The notes beneath the pieces are model-generated. The model made no database searches and was not told the DNA's origin. It saw nothing but the letters and a program-made list of their open reading frames with translations. A stretch of DNA of 64,000 nucleotides from an uncultured Cohaesibacter sp. (GTDB lineage: Bacteria > Pseudomonadota > Alphaproteobacteria > Rhizobiales > Cohaesibacteraceae), in assembly GCF_963664735.1 (NCBI RefSeq), contig NZ_OY761553.1, forward strand, positions 124,001 to 188,000, written 5' to 3'. Positions 17,981 to 27,135 of the stretch are shown piece after piece (position 1 is the first letter of the stretch; the number at the start of each line of letters is the position of its first letter). Made by a program: the position numbers and the translations under genes.

Positions 17981-18934
17981 ATGAACAACAAGCAAGCTTT
18001 CGAGTTGGACGGAGCAAAGCCAGCCCACCCTGAGCTCGATCTCTCTCATCCCCTTGTCATCTTTGACGATCATCGTTTTTGTGCGGGAACAACCACCACT
18101 GTGCGCCGAATGGCTGGTCCTCACATGCATAGCCAGATAGAGCTTAATTATGTGCTTGAAGGGCAGATGACCTATTGGTTCGATGGGCGGGAGCTGACCT
18201 TGTCTGCTGACCGGCTTTGTTTGTTCTGGGGCATGTGTCCCCATCAGGTTACCGACTGCGAAGAAGGGACGCAATTCGTCTGCCTTTACATGCCCATGTC
18301 GGTTATTCTGGGTATGGCAAATCCGTCGCGTTTGCGCGAGGCTATCTTTCGAGGCGCCGTGATAGAGGCGTTAAATATCAGGCCCTATGACCGGCAAATC
18401 TTCTTGGATTGGCGCAATGAGCTGCTTGCCGGTGACGCGAATACCGAAGAAATATTGCGCTCAGAGCTGGTTGCCCGCGTAAAACGCATCGAGAATGATG
18501 GCTGGCGTGATCTGCGTGAACAAGGGGAGGTGTTGGTCAACCTGCGCCAATGTGATGTCGATCGTATTCATCACATCGAGCAGATGCTGCGCTTCATTAG
18601 TGAAAATGCTCTCAGGAAGATTTCTGTCGAGGATGTGGCAGAAGCTACGGGTCTGCACCCCAACTATGCCATGACATTGTTCAAGCGTGCCTTGGGTTTA
18701 ACCATCAATCAGGCCATTGTCCGGCATCGCCTTGATACCGCTCGATCTCTGCTGATATCGACCGATTTGACTGTGGTCGAAGTTGCGTTTGAATCTGGGT
18801 TCGGATCATTGTCCACTTTCTATGAATCCTTTCAAAAGCGGTTTCAAGAAAAGCCAGTCCAGTTCCGCAAGAAAATGCGCTCCAAGAATATCAACAAGAG
18901 CTTGTCGCAGGTCGGGCAAGTTAAATATATGTGA
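17981..18934 (+). CDS. AraC-family transcriptional regulator
   Basis: Likely galactoside-responsive activator, 317 residues. The N-terminal cupin-like sensor domain (about residues 30-110; HMHSQIELNYVLEGQMTYWFDG) is followed by two C-terminal helix-turn-helix units: ISVEDVAEATGLHPNYAMTLF, then the AraC signature region VVEVAFESGFGSLSTFYESF. A GGGGGGAGG site 4 bases before ATG 17981 decides the start; the frame is open 28 codons further up. It is divergent from the galactoside operon with about 170 bases between, which should hold both promoters. Confidence 0.9.
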   Translation: MNNKQAFELDGAKPAHPELDLSHPLVIFDDHRFCAGTTTTVRRMAGPHMHSQIELNYVLEGQMTYWFDGRELTLSADRLCLFWGMCPHQVTDCEEGTQFVCLYMPMSVILGMANPSRLREAIFRGAVIEALNIRPYDRQIFLDWRNELLAGDANTEEILRSELVARVKRIENDGWRDLREQGEVLVNLRQCDVDRIHHIEQMLRFISENALRKISVEDVAEATGLHPNYAMTLFKRALGLTINQAIVRHRLDTARSLLISTDLTVVEVAFESGFGSLSTFYESFQKRFQEKPVQFRKKMRSKNINKSLSQVGQVKYM

Positions 18935-19276
18935 CCTTTTGCGGTGATGCTTCTTTCGGGATGACTGCTGCTTGTGAAGCGGTGATTGCAGCGCTGCCCA
19001 AGTGTGTAATTTCTACCTTTTAATCAAAACAAAGGTCTTATTTTGAGTGCTTTGTGGGGCTCTCGGAGCTCGTTATTGTTAGTCTCGTTTTGAAAATATA
19101 AAATATATCAATGAATTAATCTAAAGCTATACCAATGTGGGGTGGTCTATTTCGGCTTCTAATCCCAATGGCTGTGAGAAAGCTATTGCGGAATAAAAAT
19201 TCTTTGCCATAATGTGAACGAACGGTCGGTTAATTAATGAGGCCGGTTTTTTGATCTCATTGGGGGGGAGAGATTT
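18935..19276. promoter_or_regulatory. AraC-to-paaJ intergenic region with a predicted paa promoter
   Basis: No gene is seen. A plausible sigma-70 promoter for paaJ is TTGCGG (19186-19191), a 16-base spacer and CATAAT (19208-19213). The PaaR-like site begins two bases further on, covering the expected start of transcription. The left 200 bases are AT-rich and unremarkable. Confidence 0.45.
19216..19231. promoter_or_regulatory. Candidate PaaR (TetR) operator before paaJ
   Basis: GAACGAACGGTCGGTT matches the ideal palindrome AACCGACCGGTCGGTT at 13 of 16 bases, with an intact right half. It lies 46 bases before the paaJ ATG and immediately past a -10-like box, as expected for a repressor site. 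Related sites occur at 28008-28023 and 30660-30706. Confidence 0.6.
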
Positions 19277-20482
19277 ATGTCGGAAGCCTTTGTTTGCGAC
19301 GCAATCCGTACGCCTATCGGGCGCTACGGGGGAGCCTTGTCTTCGGTGCGTGCCGATGATCTGGCTGCGGTGCCGCTCAAGGCTCTGCTTGAGCGCAATC
19401 CGCAGGTCGACTGGGAGAAGATCGACGATGTGATCTTGGGCTGTGCCAATCAGGCTGGCGAGGACAATCGCAATGTTGCCCGCATGGCGGTTCTGCTGTC
19501 CGGGATGCCTGTTGGTGTTCCGGGGACTACAGTAAACAGGCTTTGCGGTTCCGGCATGGATGCCATCGGCCTTGCTGCGCGCACCATTCGCGCAGGCGAC
19601 GGAGATATGCTGGTGGCCGGTGGCGTGGAGAGCATGAGCCGGGCTCCTTTTGTGGTTGCCAAGGCTGGTAGTGCCTTTTCCCGCAATGCCGAAATCTATG
19701 ACACGACGATCGGCTGGCGCTTCAAGAATGCCTCTTTGCATAATGCGCACGGTACTCACAGCATGCCCGAAACGGCTGACAATGTGGCGGCGGACTATGG
19801 AATATCGCGTGAGGATCAGGACCGCTTCGCCGCAGAAAGCCAGCGCCGCTGGGAGGTTGCACAGAAGGCTGGCCTCTTTGCCGAAGAAATCGTTCCCGTT
19901 GCCATTCCCCAGCGCAAGGGGGAGCCGATCCGCGTGGATTGCGATGAGCATCCGCGCCCGGGCACGAGCGTTGAAACGCTGGCCAAGTTGCGCGGTGTGA
20001 ATGGCCCCGAGCTAACGGTTACTGCGGGCAATGCATCGGGTGTCAATGACGGGGCTGCGGGGCTGATTGTTGCTTCGGAAGCTGCTGCCAAATCCAATGA
20101 CCTTGAGCCAAAGGCACGCATTGTTGCCATGGCCGCAGCCGGAGTGCCGCCCCGCGTGATGGGGATCGGGCCTGTGCCTGCGACCCGACGGGTGCTTGAG
20201 CGGGCTGGTCTGACACTCGATCAGATGGACGTCATTGAACTCAATGAAGCTTTTGCTGCGCAGTCGCTTGCCGTGCTGCGCGAACTCGGATTGCCCGAAG
20301 AGGCAGACCATATCAACGCCAATGGCGGCGCGATCGCCATGGGTCATCCGCTGGGCATGTCCGGTGCGCGCCTTGTGTTGCACGCCACATACCAGCTTCA
20401 ACGCAGCGGTGGGCGCTATGCGCTCTGCACCATGTGCGTCGGGGTCGGGCAGGGCATTGCTCTCATTCTGGAACGCGTCTGA
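19277..20482 (+). CDS. paaJ: 3-oxoadipyl-CoA/3-oxo-5,6-dehydrosuberyl-CoA thiolase PaaJ
   Basis: Thiolase of the last steps of phenylacetate degradation; it cleaves 3-oxo-dehydrosuberyl-CoA and 3-oxoadipyl-CoA, giving acetyl-CoA and succinyl-CoA. The 401-residue product has thiolase landmarks: nucleophile C90 in VNRLCGSGMDA, the GGVESMSRAP segment, GGAIAMGHPLGMSGAR near 350 and the second catalytic Cys in LCTMCVGVGQG near 387. GGGGGGAGAG precedes the ATG. It leads the paaJABCDE-X-Z operon, with 15 bases to paaA. Confidence 0.93.
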   Translation: MSEAFVCDAIRTPIGRYGGALSSVRADDLAAVPLKALLERNPQVDWEKIDDVILGCANQAGEDNRNVARMAVLLSGMPVGVPGTTVNRLCGSGMDAIGLAARTIRAGDGDMLVAGGVESMSRAPFVVAKAGSAFSRNAEIYDTTIGWRFKNASLHNAHGTHSMPETADNVAADYGISREDQDRFAAESQRRWEVAQKAGLFAEEIVPVAIPQRKGEPIRVDCDEHPRPGTSVETLAKLRGVNGPELTVTAGNASGVNDGAAGLIVASEAAAKSNDLEPKARIVAMAAAGVPPRVMGIGPVPATRRVLERAGLTLDQMDVIELNEAFAAQSLAVLRELGLPEEADHINANGGAIAMGHPLGMSGARLVLHATYQLQRSGGRYALCTMCVGVGQGIALILERV

Positions 20483-20497
20483 ATAGGGAGGTCGGAC

Positions 20498-21493
20498 ATG
20501 TATGCTCAGATGGTGAAGTCGGAAGGAATGAAATCCCGGGATGAAATGACGCCCGAAGAACTGGCTTTTCAGGACCGGATCGACCGGGGCGAAAAGATCG
20601 AACCCAAGGAATGGATGCCCGAGGGCTATCGCAAGACGCTGATCCGGCAGATCGGACAGCATGCCCATTCGGAAATTGTCGGACAGTTGCCGGAGGGCAA
20701 CTGGATCACCCGCGCTCCGACCCTTGAGCGCAAGGCCATCTTGCTGGCTAAGGTGCAGGATGAGGCCGGCCACGGGCTCTATCTCTATTCGGCGGCAGAA
20801 ACGCTTGGCGTCAGCCGAGATGATCTGACCGAAAAGCTGCATTCCGGTGCCATGAAATACAGTTCCATCTTCAACTATCCAACCCTCAACTGGGCCGACA
20901 TGGGCGCGGTTGGCTGGCTGGTCGATGGGGCGGCGATCATGAATCAGGTGCCTTTGCAGCGCACCTCCTATGGTCCCTATAGCCGGGCGATGATCCGCAT
21001 TTGCAAGGAAGAAAGCTTCCACCAGCGTCAGGGCTATTCGATCATGATGAAGATGGCAGCAGGCACTCCGGCACAGAAGGAAATGGCGCAGGATGCGATG
21101 AATCGCTTCTGGTATCCGGCCCTGATGATGTTTGGTCCGTCGGATGCGGATTCGGTTCATTCTGCCCAGTCCATGGCCTGGAAAATCAAGATCAATACCA
21201 ATGACGAGCTGCGGCAGAAATTCGTCGATCAGACCGTGCCACAGGCGGAATATCTGGGCCTGACGATTCCGGACGAGCATCTCAAATGGAATGAGGAAAA
21301 GGGTGGCTATGATTTCAGCCAGCCGGACTGGTCCGAGTTTTTTGAAGTGATCAAGGGCAATGGTCCGTGCAATCGCGAGAGGATGAATGCCCGGGTCAAG
21401 GCCTGGGACGAGGGGGAATGGTTCCGGGAAGGGCTTTACGCCCATGCCGAAAAGGCAATGCGCCGTCGGGCTGCAACAACCGCAGCCGAGTGA
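20498..21493 (+). CDS. paaA: Phenylacetyl-CoA 1,2-epoxidase catalytic subunit PaaA
   Basis: Catalytic diiron subunit of the multicomponent monooxygenase that converts phenylacetyl-CoA to the ring-1,2-epoxide, 331 residues. The ferritin-like metal ligands are visible: a helix E near E59, the first ExxH as DEAGH (E89, H92) and the second as EESFH (E172, H175), plus the [12 protein letters not shown] segment. The C-terminus is basic (MRRRAATT). The antisense frame of 477 codons over paaJ/paaA is a shadow. It is coexpressed with paaBCDE. Confidence 0.96.
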   Translation: MYAQMVKSEGMKSRDEMTPEELAFQDRIDRGEKIEPKEWMPEGYRKTLIRQIGQHAHSEIVGQLPEGNWITRAPTLERKAILLAKVQDEAGHGLYLYSAAETLGVSRDDLTEKLHSGAMKYSSIFNYPTLNWADMGAVGWLVDGAAIMNQVPLQRTSYGPYSRAMIRICKEESFHQRQGYSIMMKMAAGTPAQKEMAQDAMNRFWYPALMMFGPSDADSVHSAQSMAWKIKINTNDELRQKFVDQTVPQAEYLGLTIPDEHLKWNEEKGGYDFSQPDWSEFFEVIKGNGPCNRERMNARVKAWDEGEWFREGLYAHAEKAMRRRAATTAAE

Positions 21494-21525
21494 CCTTTGG
21501 GGACGTTTTAGGGGGAGGAGAAACC

Positions 21526-21813
21526 ATGTCCAGAAAAGAATGGCCGCTTTGGGAAGTTTTTATCCGGGGTCAACACGGCCTCAATCACCGTCATGTCGGT
21601 AGCCTGCATGCGCCCGACGCTGAAATGGCAATTCACCATGCGCGTGATGTATATACCCGACGCAAGGAGGGGGTGTCCATCTGGGTGGTGAAGTCCAACG
21701 ACATCACCGCGTCCAGCCCGTCCGAGAAGGGCCCCTTGTTCGATCCGGCTGAAAGCAAGGCCTATCGGCATCCGACCTTCTTCGATATTCCCGAAGAAGT
21801 GGGGCATATGTGA
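21526..21813 (+). CDS. paaB: Phenylacetyl-CoA epoxidase subunit PaaB
   Basis: Small subunit of the epoxidase, 95 residues, the normal size. The family opening WPLWEVFIRGQHGLNHRHVGSL (a few residues abridged here) and the later YTRRKEGVSIWVVKS element are characteristic. The frame is open upstream into paaA, but ATG 21526 has a GGGGGAGGAG site directly ahead. Its stop overlaps the paaC start. Confidence 0.94.
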   Translation: MSRKEWPLWEVFIRGQHGLNHRHVGSLHAPDAEMAIHHARDVYTRRKEGVSIWVVKSNDITASSPSEKGPLFDPAESKAYRHPTFFDIPEEVGHM

Positions 21814-22649
21814 TGAGCGTTGGAGCAATGGAAAAGGCAGCAACCGGGGCTTTGCTGAACCCGGTCGAGGACGGCTTTGTCAGCGATGCCGCATTGGCAC
21901 CAGCATTCTTTGAATGGCTTTGCCGGATGGGGGACAGTGCCATCATATTGGGCCATCGCGTGTCTGAATGGTGCGGCCACGCGCCGGCACTGGAAGAAGA
22001 CATCGCCATGGCCAACACGGCGCTGGATCTGATCGGGCATACCCAGATGTGGCTGGGGCTTGCTGGTGAAGTCGAGGGCAAGGGCCGGGATGCCGATGCA
22101 CTTGCCTATCTGCGCGATGCCTTGCAGTTCCGCAACCTGCTTTTGTGCGAATTGCCCAATGGCGACATGGGCGTCACCCTGATGCGCCAGTTCCTGTTTG
22201 ATGCGCGTCATCATGCCATGCTGGTGTGGTTGACTGGCTCGGCCAGCCCGAGGGTTGCCGAGATCGCTGCCAAGGCCGTCAAGGAAGCCAGATATCATCT
22301 TGAGCGCTCGTCCGAACTGGTTGTTCGGCTGGGGGACGGCACCGAGGAAAGCCATCGCCGGATGCAAGCCGCGCTGGATCAGCTCTGGCCCTATATCGAT
22401 GAAATGTTCATGGATGATGCCGTTGACGACGCCATGGCCGCGGCGGGTGTCGCACCCAGACCATCGGACCTTCGCAAGGAATGGGAAGGAACCCTGCGCG
22501 AGGTTCTGGCCGAGGCTACGCTCGACATGCCCGGACCGGCCGGTTTTGCCCAGAAGGGTGGCAATATCGGGCGACATACCGAGCATCTGGGTTACATTCT
22601 GGCCGAAATGCAGTTTTTGCAGCGTGCCTATCCGGGCGCAAGCTGGTAG
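21813..22649 (+). CDS. paaC: Phenylacetyl-CoA epoxidase structural subunit PaaC
   Basis: Ferritin-like partner of PaaA in the epoxidase core, about 278 residues. PaaA_PaaC-family features are seen: LGHRVSEWCGHAPALEEDIAM, the NTALDLIGHTQ helix and FDARHHAML. PaaC is known as a non-catalytic subunit needed for assembly and CoA-ester binding. ATG 21813 shares its A with the paaB stop (TGATG); GTG at 21810 and ATG 21828 are alternatives. Confidence 0.94.
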   Translation: MSVGAMEKAATGALLNPVEDGFVSDAALAPAFFEWLCRMGDSAIILGHRVSEWCGHAPALEEDIAMANTALDLIGHTQMWLGLAGEVEGKGRDADALAYLRDALQFRNLLLCELPNGDMGVTLMRQFLFDARHHAMLVWLTGSASPRVAEIAAKAVKEARYHLERSSELVVRLGDGTEESHRRMQAALDQLWPYIDEMFMDDAVDDAMAAAGVAPRPSDLRKEWEGTLREVLAEATLDMPGPAGFAQKGGNIGRHTEHLGYILAEMQFLQRAYPGASW

Positions 22650-22654
22650 GTGCG

Positions 22655-23194
22655 ATGATGACGACCATCAGTCCAACCATGACGCGGCCGTCAGTTGACA
22701 CCATATGGGATTGGCTCGGCGAAGTGCCGGATCCGGAAATCCCGGTGGTCTCGGTTGCCGAATTGGGCATCATTCGAGAGGTGCGCTATGAGGGCGAGAT
22801 GCTGGTTGTCGCTGTCACGCCGACCTATTCGGGTTGTCCGGCAACCTCTGTCATCGACCTCGCCATTGAGGAGAAATTGCGCGAGAAGGGCCTTGACAGG
22901 CTGCGGCTTGAAAGGCGCCTCTCGCCTCCATGGACGAGCGACTGGATCACTATGGAGGCGCGCGAGAAGCTGCGTGCCTTTGGCATCGCTCCACCGATCA
23001 ACGGCACCGCTGCCAGTGGCGTCATGGCGGCGCGCGCCCGCCGCATGACCGGAAAGGGCAATCTGGTGGTTGAGTGTCCACGCTGCGGCTCCACCCACAC
23101 AGAGCGGGTCAGCCAGTTTGGCTCGACCCCCTGCAAGGCTTCCTGGCGCTGCAAGGATTGTCTGGAGCCATTCGACTATTTCAAATGCATCTGA
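22655..23194 (+). CDS. paaD: PaaD, epoxidase maturation factor
   Basis: Protein of 179 residues with an N-terminal MIP18/DUF59 domain (VPDPEIPVVSVAELGIIREV, then PTYSGCPATSVIDL) and a C-terminal zinc-ribbon-like segment with CPRCGS and CKDC pairs ending in FKCI. It is thought to act in metal-centre assembly of the PaaABCE system. The frame is open into paaC; ATG 22655 follows GGTAGG and gives the usual length. ATG 22658 is nearly equivalent. Confidence 0.93.
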   Translation: MMTTISPTMTRPSVDTIWDWLGEVPDPEIPVVSVAELGIIREVRYEGEMLVVAVTPTYSGCPATSVIDLAIEEKLREKGLDRLRLERRLSPPWTSDWITMEAREKLRAFGIAPPINGTAASGVMAARARRMTGKGNLVVECPRCGSTHTERVSQFGSTPCKASWRCKDCLEPFDYFKCI

Positions 23195-23215
23195 GCCTTG
23201 GAGGAGAGGCTTGCC

Positions 23216-24292
23216 ATGTCACGATTTTCTTCACTTGAAGTGACCGATGTGCGCCGCGAGACACGCGATGCCGTGGTCCTGACCCTGAAACCGGATGCTG
23301 CCGATGAGAAGGATTTTGCCTTCACCCAGGGGCAGTATCTGACCTTTCGCCGCGCATTCGATCAGCAGGAGCTGCGGCGCTCCTATTCCATTTGTGCCGG
23401 TGTTGATGACGGCTGCCTGCAGGTCGGCATCAAGCGGGTGGAGGGCGGTGCCTTCTCCACCTGGGCCAATGAAGAGCTGAAGGTGGGCGATCATATCGAC
23501 GCCATGCCGCCAATGGGGCGCTTCTTTACGCCGCTCGACCCGGCGGCGGAGAAAAACTATCTGGCCTTTGCCGCCGGTTCGGGCATTACGCCGGTGCTCT
23601 CGATCATCAAGACCACATTGGCTCGAGAGCCGAAATCGACCTTTACGCTGGTTTATGCCAACCGTCAGATGAGTTCCATCATGTTCCGCGAGGATCTGGA
23701 GGATCTCAAGAACAGCTATCTGGGGCGCTTGTCGGTTATCCATATTCTCAAGAGCGAGGGGCAGGAGATCGATCTCTTTACCGGGCGGATCGATGATGAA
23801 AAGCTTGATGCCCTGTTCGATCTCTGGATCGAGGCGGACAGCATTGATACGGCCTTCATCTGTGGGCCGGAGGCGATGATGCTGACCATCGCGGACAATC
23901 TGCGCAAGCATGGCATTGCCGATGAACAGATCAAGTTCGAACTGTTTGCTTCATCGCAACCGGGTAGGGCACCCCAAAAGGCGGTCTCGAAGGCCGGTGC
24001 GGTAACGAGCAACAGTTGTGATGTTTCCGTGACACTGGATGGATCGACGCGCCAGTTTTCAATGCCCAAGGACGGGCATTCCATTCTCGATGCAGCGGTT
24101 GCCAATGAAATGGACGCACCCTACTCCTGCAAGGCCGGGGTCTGCTCGACCTGTCGCGCCCGGGTTCTGGAAGGCGAAGTCGAGATGGCAGTCAATCATG
24201 CGCTGGAAGATTATGAAGTGAAGGCCGGTTATGTCCTTTCCTGCCAGTGTGTTCCTGTTTCAGACAAGGTGGTGATCAGTTATGACGAGTGA
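23216..24292 (+). CDS. paaE: Phenylacetyl-CoA epoxidase reductase PaaE
   Basis: Electron-transfer subunit that passes electrons from NADPH via FAD and a plant-type 2Fe-2S cluster to the PaaAC core, 358 residues. The FAD-binding RRSYSIC element and the nucleotide-binding AAGSGITPVLSII segment are in the N-terminal two thirds. The C-terminal ferredoxin domain shows CKAGVCSTC and the later C in LSCQC. GGAGGAGAGG precedes ATG 23216. The last 11 bases overlap the next gene, an unusual PaaA-like protein. Confidence 0.95.
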   Translation: MSRFSSLEVTDVRRETRDAVVLTLKPDAADEKDFAFTQGQYLTFRRAFDQQELRRSYSICAGVDDGCLQVGIKRVEGGAFSTWANEELKVGDHIDAMPPMGRFFTPLDPAAEKNYLAFAAGSGITPVLSIIKTTLAREPKSTFTLVYANRQMSSIMFREDLEDLKNSYLGRLSVIHILKSEGQEIDLFTGRIDDEKLDALFDLWIEADSIDTAFICGPEAMMLTIADNLRKHGIADEQIKFELFASSQPGRAPQKAVSKAGAVTSNSCDVSVTLDGSTRQFSMPKDGHSILDAAVANEMDAPYSCKAGVCSTCRARVLEGEVEMAVNHALEDYEVKAGYVLSCQCVPVSDKVVISYDE

Positions 24293-25046
24293 AGCCGCTG
24301 TGATGCCAATCGAGGATTATCTTGCCAAGGGTGGCAAGCTCACCTCGCCGGACAATGTGCCACCGCGCTATCGCGCCGAACTGTTGCGCATGATGTCTTC
24401 CTTTGTGGATAGCGAACTGGCCGGTTCGGCAGGCTTTGCCGATGCCATCAATTGGGCGCCGGGGATATCCCAACGCATTGCTGCCAGCCGGATCGTTCTG
24501 GAGAAGGCGGCCAATGCGGAGAAGGTGCTTGATCTGATGGAAGATTTCGGTACCGACAAGGCGCTCTATAACCGGACCCATAACTGGGCTGCGCGCCAGC
24601 CCCGCGAAGCCAGCATTGACCCGCGCAGGCAGGGGGCGGACATGCGCCTGTCGGTTTTTCACTCTCCGCTTGCGGGCTGGACCGATGCATGTGTGATGAA
24701 TTTGCTGATGGGATTGGCAACGGGCATTCAGCTCAGAGAACTGGCCCAGATATCCTATATTCCCTTTGCCGAGGTCATTCGTGAGATTGCGCCCGTTGAA
24801 GCCCGGCACAAGGATCTGGGCCTGATTGGCCTTGAAGATATCTGCGTCAGCGAAGAGGGACGGGCCGAGGCTGCCCGGTCTGTCGATTACTGGTTGCCGC
24901 GTGTGGCTGCAACATTTGGAGCTGCGGAGTCTGAGCGGTTTGCACGTCTGCACCGCATGGGGTTGCGCCATAGCTCCAATCAGGCCCTTCTGGATGAGTG
25001 GACGAGCCTTGCCCAGACGCAACTTGCAGCGCTGAAATTACGCTGA
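24282..25046 (+). CDS. PaaA-like ferritin-fold paralogue with a half-lost metal site
   Basis: Protein of 254 residues from the PaaA_PaaC family, translationally coupled to paaE (11-base overlap) and followed directly by paaZ. It aligns with PaaA over most of its length: E45 in the first helix, VFHSPLAGWTDACVMNLLMG for [20 protein letters not shown], and EARH at 173-176 for the second ExxH. The first ExxH of PaaA (DEAGH) is replaced by NAEKV-like residues, so one diiron half-site looks absent. The missing ligands suggest a structural or regulatory subunit, or an enzyme with a different metal centre. I do not know a standard paa gene name for it; it is not PaaC, which is present at 21813. Confidence 0.8.
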   Translation: MTSEAAVMPIEDYLAKGGKLTSPDNVPPRYRAELLRMMSSFVDSELAGSAGFADAINWAPGISQRIAASRIVLEKAANAEKVLDLMEDFGTDKALYNRTHNWAARQPREASIDPRRQGADMRLSVFHSPLAGWTDACVMNLLMGLATGIQLRELAQISYIPFAEVIREIAPVEARHKDLGLIGLEDICVSEEGRAEAARSVDYWLPRVAATFGAAESERFARLHRMGLRHSSNQALLDEWTSLAQTQLAALKLR

Positions 25047-25062
25047 AATGAGAGGAATGATC

Positions 25063-27135
25063 ATGACGGACGAGATCCTGTCACCACGCCGTCTGGAAAG
25101 CTATATCGTCGGCGCCTGGCGTGCGGGAGAAGGCGAAGGCGAGCCGGTCGCAAATGCTGCCACAGGCAAGCTGCATGCCCTGATCGGAACTGAGGGGCTC
25201 GATTTCAGGGCTGCTCTTGAATGGGGGCGTGCCGTTGGCGGTCCGGCCTTGCGCGCCATGACGATCCATCAGCGGGCCCTGATGCTCAAGGCGCTAGGCC
25301 TCAAACTGATGGAACTGAAGGAAGAATTCTATCAGGAGAGCTTTGCCACAGGTGCCACACGGGCTGATTCATGGCCCGACATCGAGGGGGGGATCGGCAC
25401 CATGCTGGCCTTCGCTTCCAAGGCCCGGCGCGAGTTTCCCAATGCCCGAGTGCTGACCGAAGGGCCGGTCGAGGTGCTGTCGCGCGATGCTACCTTCATG
25501 GGGCAGCATATTCTGACACCGATGGAAGGTGTGGCGATCCATATCAATGCCTATAATTTTCCGGTCTGGGGCATGCTGGAAAAGATTGCGCCATCACTGA
25601 TTGCGGGTATGCCCTGTCTGGTCAAGCCGGCAACCCAGACGGCCTATCTGACAGAACTCGTGGTCCGGCGGATGCTGGAAAGCGGGCTGCTGCCCGATGG
25701 CGCCTTGCAGATCGTGACCGGCAATCCGGGGGACCTGCTCGATCATGTGACCGAACAGGATGTTGTAACCTTTACCGGCTCTGCCACCACTGGCCGGATG
25801 CTCAGAAGCAAGTCTTCCATCGTAGCCAACGCGGTGCGCTTCACCATGGAGGCGGACAGTCTCAATGCGTCCATTCTTGGGGCCGATGCAGGGCCGGGGA
25901 CACCGGAATTTGACCTGTTTGTGCGCGAAGTTTCGCGCGAGATGACTGCCAAGGCGGGACAGAAATGCACTGCCATTCGCCGGATCATGGTGCCCCGTGA
26001 TTGCGAGGGGGCCGTGATTGATGCGCTCAAGGCGCGCCTTGGGCAGATACCTATCGGGTTGCCGACCGACCCTTCGGTGCGTATGGGAGCGCTGGTCTCG
26101 CTCAGAGACCGTGAGACCGTACGCAATCGGGTGCGTGAGCTGATGGGCGAAGCGGAGATTCTCGCTGGCGATCCTGATGGCTGTGCGCTGGTGTCGGGTG
26201 ACAATGAGACGGGGGCTTTCATGGCTCCGATATTGCTCCATTGTGCCAATCCTATGGAGGCCGAGGCGGTGCATGCCATCGAGGCATTCGGACCGGTGGC
26301 TACGCTGATGCCCTATGATGATGCATCCGAAGCGGTTGCGCTTGCGCGCAAGGGGCGCGGTTCTCTTGTTTCCTCGGTCTTTACGAACGATGGCGCTCTG
26401 GCTGCGAAATTTGCCAGCGGACTGGCAGCGTTTCATGGACGGGTTATGGTTGGCAACAGAGTTTCGGCGAAGAGCTCAACCGGCCACGGCTCACCGCTTG
26501 CGCCGCTGGTGCATGGCGGGCCGGGCCGGGCTGGCGGAGGCGAGGAAATGGGAGGGATGCGTGGCGTCAAGCATTTCATGCAGCGCTCGGCCATTCAGGG
26601 GCCTCCGGCAATGCTCTCTGCCATTACTGGTCAATGGGTTGATGGTGCTTCGGCGCAAAATGACACCCATCCATTCCGTAAATCTCTGGCAGAACTCGAG
26701 ATCGGGGACCAGATTGTCACCCAAGTTCGGACGGTCACTCAGGCCGATGTGGAACATTTTGCCCAATTCACGGGTGACACCTTCTACGCCCATATGGATC
26801 GTGACGCAGCCAAGGCAAACCCATTCTTTGAAGATCGGGTGGCCCATGGCTATCTCATTGCTTCCTTTGCTGCAGGCCTGTTTGTCGATCCCGAGCCCGG
26901 TCCGGTGCTTGCCAATTATGGTGTCGACAATCTCCGTTTCATGATGCCTGTCTATTTCGGCGACAGTCTGCATGTCCGCCTCACATGCAAACAGATCAAT
27001 CCGCGCGAAAATGCCGAATATGGCGAGGTGCGTTGGGATTGTCAGGTGAGCAATCAGAAAGACGAGGTCGTGGCGCATTATGACGTGCTGACCATGGTGG
27101 CCAAGACTTGGCCGCTGCTGGAGGCCGCAGAATGA
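25063..27135 (+). CDS. paaZ: PaaZ, oxepin-CoA hydrolase / 3-oxo-dehydrosuberyl-CoA semialdehyde dehydrogenase
   Basis: Bifunctional ring-opening enzyme of the phenylacetate pathway, 690 residues (E. coli PaaZ is about 680). The N-terminal aldehyde dehydrogenase carries the general base E263 in TMEADSLNAS and nucleophile C302 in GQKCTAIRR. The C-terminal MaoC-like hydratase (about 550-690) shows FTGDTFYAHMD and DRVAHGYLIA, the Asp/His hydratase motif. ATG 25063 has GAGAGG 8 bases ahead; ATGs at 25048 and 25057 are in frame. The stop forms an ATGA overlap with a relic of paaY. Confidence 0.95.
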   Translation: MTDEILSPRRLESYIVGAWRAGEGEGEPVANAATGKLHALIGTEGLDFRAALEWGRAVGGPALRAMTIHQRALMLKALGLKLMELKEEFYQESFATGATRADSWPDIEGGIGTMLAFASKARREFPNARVLTEGPVEVLSRDATFMGQHILTPMEGVAIHINAYNFPVWGMLEKIAPSLIAGMPCLVKPATQTAYLTELVVRRMLESGLLPDGALQIVTGNPGDLLDHVTEQDVVTFTGSATTGRMLRSKSSIVANAVRFTMEADSLNASILGADAGPGTPEFDLFVREVSREMTAKAGQKCTAIRRIMVPRDCEGAVIDALKARLGQIPIGLPTDPSVRMGALVSLRDRETVRNRVRELMGEAEILAGDPDGCALVSGDNETGAFMAPILLHCANPMEAEAVHAIEAFGPVATLMPYDDASEAVALARKGRGSLVSSVFTNDGALAAKFASGLAAFHGRVMVGNRVSAKSSTGHGSPLAPLVHGGPGRAGGGEEMGGMRGVKHFMQRSAIQGPPAMLSAITGQWVDGASAQNDTHPFRKSLAELEIGDQIVTQVRTVTQADVEHFAQFTGDTFYAHMDRDAAKANPFFEDRVAHGYLIASFAAGLFVDPEPGPVLANYGVDNLRFMMPVYFGDSLHVRLTCKQINPRENAEYGEVRWDCQVSNQKDEVVAHYDVLTMVAKTWPLLEAAE

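Noticed and set aside
19127-19951. 274-codon minus-strand frame over paaJ and its promoter
   Set aside because: It covers the operator and most of paaJ, with no recognisable motif.
20012-21445. 477-codon minus-strand frame across paaJ and paaA
   Set aside because: It is antisense to two certain genes with clear catalytic motifs, has no ribosome site, and its residue composition (His, Arg, Leu, Asp rich) is what a mirrored GC-biased frame gives.
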